Of a stretch of 7,521 nt of DNA, positions 6,461 through 7,521 are shown piece after piece (position 1 is the stretch's first letter; each line of letters starts with the position of its first letter). The notes under the pieces were generated by a model, which was given only the letters and a program-made list of their open reading frames with translations, was not told the DNA's origin and did not search any database. Source of the DNA: Anaerobacillus sp. (GTDB lineage: Bacteria; Bacillota; Bacilli; Bacillales; Anaerobacillaceae); NCBI GenBank assembly GCA_007118195.1, contig SKSA01000386.1:1-7521 (forward strand), written 5' to 3'. A program made the translations under genes and the position numbers.

Positions 6461-6473
6461 AATTGTAACAATT
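6461..6473. repeat. 13-base palindrome upstream of the riboswitch promoter
   Basis: AATTGT (6461-6466) and ACAATT (6468-6473) are perfectly complementary around one central base, 22 bases upstream of the -35 box of the minus-strand promoter. The loop is too short for a hairpin, so if functional it would be a dimeric protein site. It is AT-rich and may be chance. Confidence 0.35.
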
Positions 6474-6515
6474 TTTTTAACGCTTTAAAGAAGAAAGCAC
6501 CTTAATCACAGCAAG

Positions 6516-6662
6516 TTATTGTGCATGGTTGACGTTTTGTACTAAATTAAGTAGCTCGTCTAGTTCTTGACTACACTTTACTGTTTTCTTTGAAGTTAGT
6601 CCTGTAATGTTGGCTAAATAAATCATTTGCATTCGTTTTTTTTCAATGACTAATTTTAACAT
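6516..6662 (-). CDS. Spo0E-like aspartyl-phosphate phosphatase
   Basis: A 48-residue protein of the Spo0E family. Characterised members remove phosphate from Spo0A~P in the cytoplasm and so delay sporulation. The signature is clear: a basic first helix (IEKKRMQMIYLA, 6-17), the turn GLTS (21-24), then SQELDELLN (31-39), the conserved helix of the family. I choose ATG 6662-6660 because an AAGGAG lies upstream (13-base gap, somewhat long) and family members usually begin shortly before this helix. The frame is open back to an ATG at 6716, giving 66 residues, but no RBS precedes it. Known paralogues are about 50-85 residues. The Cys at 30, just before SQELD, is unusual. No convincing terminator follows the stop, so some transcripts may read into the riboswitch region. 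The target (Spo0A or another response regulator) cannot be read from the sequence. Confidence 0.85.
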   Translation of the reverse strand: MLKLVIEKKRMQMIYLANITGLTSKKTVKCSQELDELLNLVQNVNHAQ

Positions 6663-6797
6663 TGTCTTTCGGTCACTCCTTAAATCTGCTGTGAACAAGC
6701 TTTTCTCATAAATCATTATTCAACAAAATCCATGAAATTTAAACAGTTTCGCTAAAACTAGTCATAAATCTTTTTTTATAGAACGAATTCGTCAAAT

Positions 6798-6828
6798 GCA
6801 CATCCGTTTCGACATGTGTTTTTCTTTT
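6798..6828 (+). terminator. terminator-like hairpin oriented for the plus strand
   Basis: CACAT (6799-6803) pairs with ATGTG (6814-6818), with CG/CG inside (6805-6806, 6810-6811), and is followed by TTTTTCTTTT (6819-6828). The T-run lies on the plus strand although both flanking genes are on the minus strand. It overlaps the stop codon of the 47-residue gene. It may end an antisense or readthrough transcript, or be chance; the stem is short. Confidence 0.35.
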
Positions 6829-6970
6829 AATATTCGATTTCGTCGTATGATTTTGGCTGGGGGTCACGACCATCAGGGGTATGAACATCGTATTTAATTT
6901 TAACGTCATTCTCTTCGTCTCTTCGCTGTTTTTTGCTTACATTAATATTTTCTTTTTTTATTTCTTTCAA
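6827..6970 (-). CDS. 47-residue hydrophilic small protein, unknown function
   Basis: I do not recognise the family. The reading frame begins at TTG 6970-6968, seven bases after GAGGTG (6983-6978), and ends at TAA 6829-6827. The product is strongly charged: a Lys/Glu-rich start, KKQRRDEENDVKIKYD in the middle, and a distinctive ending TPDGRDPQPKSYDEIEY. It has no hydrophobic segment and no cysteine, and is probably at least partly disordered. The good RBS and the low-complexity-free C-terminus support translation, although its short length keeps some doubt. It is divergent from the sigma-like gene at 7075, with a 104-base shared control region, and lies upstream of the Spo0E-like gene on the same strand with 164 bases between. 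Confidence 0.6.
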   Translation of the reverse strand: MKEIKKENINVSKKQRRDEENDVKIKYDVHTPDGRDPQPKSYDEIEY

Positions 6971-7074
6971 TTCTTAACACCTCTTTTATGATATGATTTT
7001 CATATTATTTCCTTTTAATTAAATTTCATGTTCAAAATATAAAATGACATTAATCGTAGATAGAAGGGATTTAA
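6971..7074. promoter_or_regulatory. divergent control region between the small-protein gene and the sigma-like gene
   Basis: It holds the two ribosome binding sites (GAGGTG on minus at 6983-6978; AGAAGGGA on plus at 7062-7069). It also holds a perfect ATATGA/TCATAT inverted repeat spaced by TTT (6990-7004) and a TATAAA (7038-7043) that may be a plus-strand -10 without a good -35. On the minus strand a five-codon frame MKIIS (7003-6986) with its own AAAAGG just upstream ends before the small gene's RBS. No promoter is convincing. Confidence 0.35.
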
Positions 7075-7521
7075 ATGGAAGCTAATAGTAAAGAGATCAT
7101 CTATAGGTGGTTAAAACAAGAAAAAGTTTTATTGTACAAGATAGGATATGTTTTTCTAGCTAACGAAGAAGAGATGGAAGAAACGGTCATTCGAACGATT
7201 AATACAATGCAAGAGGGTTTTGTAAGTATCGATGAGCAATTTAAAAAGAGATTTATGGCTACTTTTATTAAACAATGCTTATTAAAAGATATAAAACAAA
7301 TCGACCTCCGTGATAATAATGATATTTCACAGAAATTATTTAAACTTGAAGCGCCTTTTCGACAATGTATTTACTTTAAATATGTTCTCCTTATGAGCGA
7401 TCTTGAAACAGCTCAGCTTTTACGTATACGAGATGATGTTGTTGCTACATATGTTATTAACGGATTTGAACAGCTTATTATCGATAATGGGGATTCCTCT
7501 AAAATAGCATTGCACCATCTA
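7075..7521 (+). CDS. ECF-type sigma factor-like protein, 3' end outside the window
   Basis: The frame is open from ATG 7075 to the last base (149 residues seen). The first half (about 15-70) resembles sigma-70 region 2 of ECF sigma factors: LLYKIGYVFLANEEEMEETV (19-38) matches the LYRIAY..L.N.EDAED.VQ pattern, and FKKRFMATFIKQCLLKDIK (56-74) the following helix. Residues 90-135 resemble region 4: RQCIYFKYVLLMSDLETAQL (96-115), then LRIRDDVVATYVINGFEQL where GIP..TVKSRL..A is usual. The GIP and TVKSR residues are poorly kept, so promoter recognition may have diverged. The ATG follows AGAAGGGA by five bases. ECF genes of bacilli are often followed by an anti-sigma gene, which would lie right of the window. 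The sequence after residue 135 has no evident match, so the protein may carry a C-terminal extension. Confidence 0.7.
   Translation, partial: MEANSKEIIYRWLKQEKVLLYKIGYVFLANEEEMEETVIRTINTMQEGFVSIDEQFKKRFMATFIKQCLLKDIKQIDLRDNNDISQKLFKLEAPFRQCIYFKYVLLMSDLETAQLLRIRDDVVATYVINGFEQLIIDNGDSSKIALHHL

Noticed and set aside
6481..6500. GCTTT/AAAGC hairpin after the Spo0E-like gene as its terminator
   Set aside because: Only five pairs, and on the minus strand it is followed by A-rich rather than T-rich sequence.
6986..6995. CATATCATA on the minus strand as a sigma-K -10 element
   Set aside because: It lies directly against the RBS, so transcription would start within or after it, and no matching -35 is present.

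Overview
This AT-rich window looks like a low-GC endospore-forming member of the Bacillaceae. Supporting signs are strong AGGAGG/AAAGGAG ribosome binding sites, a Spo0E-type phosphatase gene, a lipoprotein with a Gram-positive lipobox, an ECF-type sigma factor and compact monocistronic units with U-tailed terminators. The species cannot be named from the sequence.

Layout. Bases 1-265 are non-coding or the tail of an unseen gene, with a 12-bp inverted repeat. Bases 266-2617 (+) encode phosphoenolpyruvate synthase with a TTG start. A ~110-base, nearly self-complementary element (2622-2738) follows; it acts as the terminator and resembles a MITE. Bases 2819-4030 (+) encode a membrane-anchored lipoprotein that fuses a ComEC-like metallo-beta-lactamase domain to a ComEA-like helix-hairpin-helix domain. 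No ATG, GTG or TTG can start it correctly, and an ATT placed 8 nt after a strong SD is the best start. Its terminator sits inside a ~150-bp AT-rich inverted repeat. Bases 4247-6019 (+) encode a secreted subtilisin-type protease with an unusually long, sensor-like N-terminal region.

The right third is mostly on the minus strand. A perfect -10 promoter drives a short leader that reads as a cyclic di-GMP class I (GEMM-I) riboswitch aptamer (6282-6403). The leader precedes a 53-codon gene of unknown function (6253-6092), which ends in a terminator shared with the protease gene. Upstream on the same strand are a Spo0E-like aspartyl-phosphate phosphatase gene (6662-6516) and a 47-residue hydrophilic protein gene (6970-6827). 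A divergent plus-strand gene for an ECF sigma factor-like protein starts at 7075 and runs off the window.

Functional reading. The left part joins a gluconeogenic enzyme with two exported proteins, a possible surface DNA-processing lipoprotein and a protease. The right part is regulatory: a second-messenger riboswitch on an uncharacterised small protein, a putative phosphorelay phosphatase and a sigma factor. The riboswitch plus small-protein pair is the most likely undescribed system here. The genes look like separate transcription units, so a shared pathway is only inferred from proximity.
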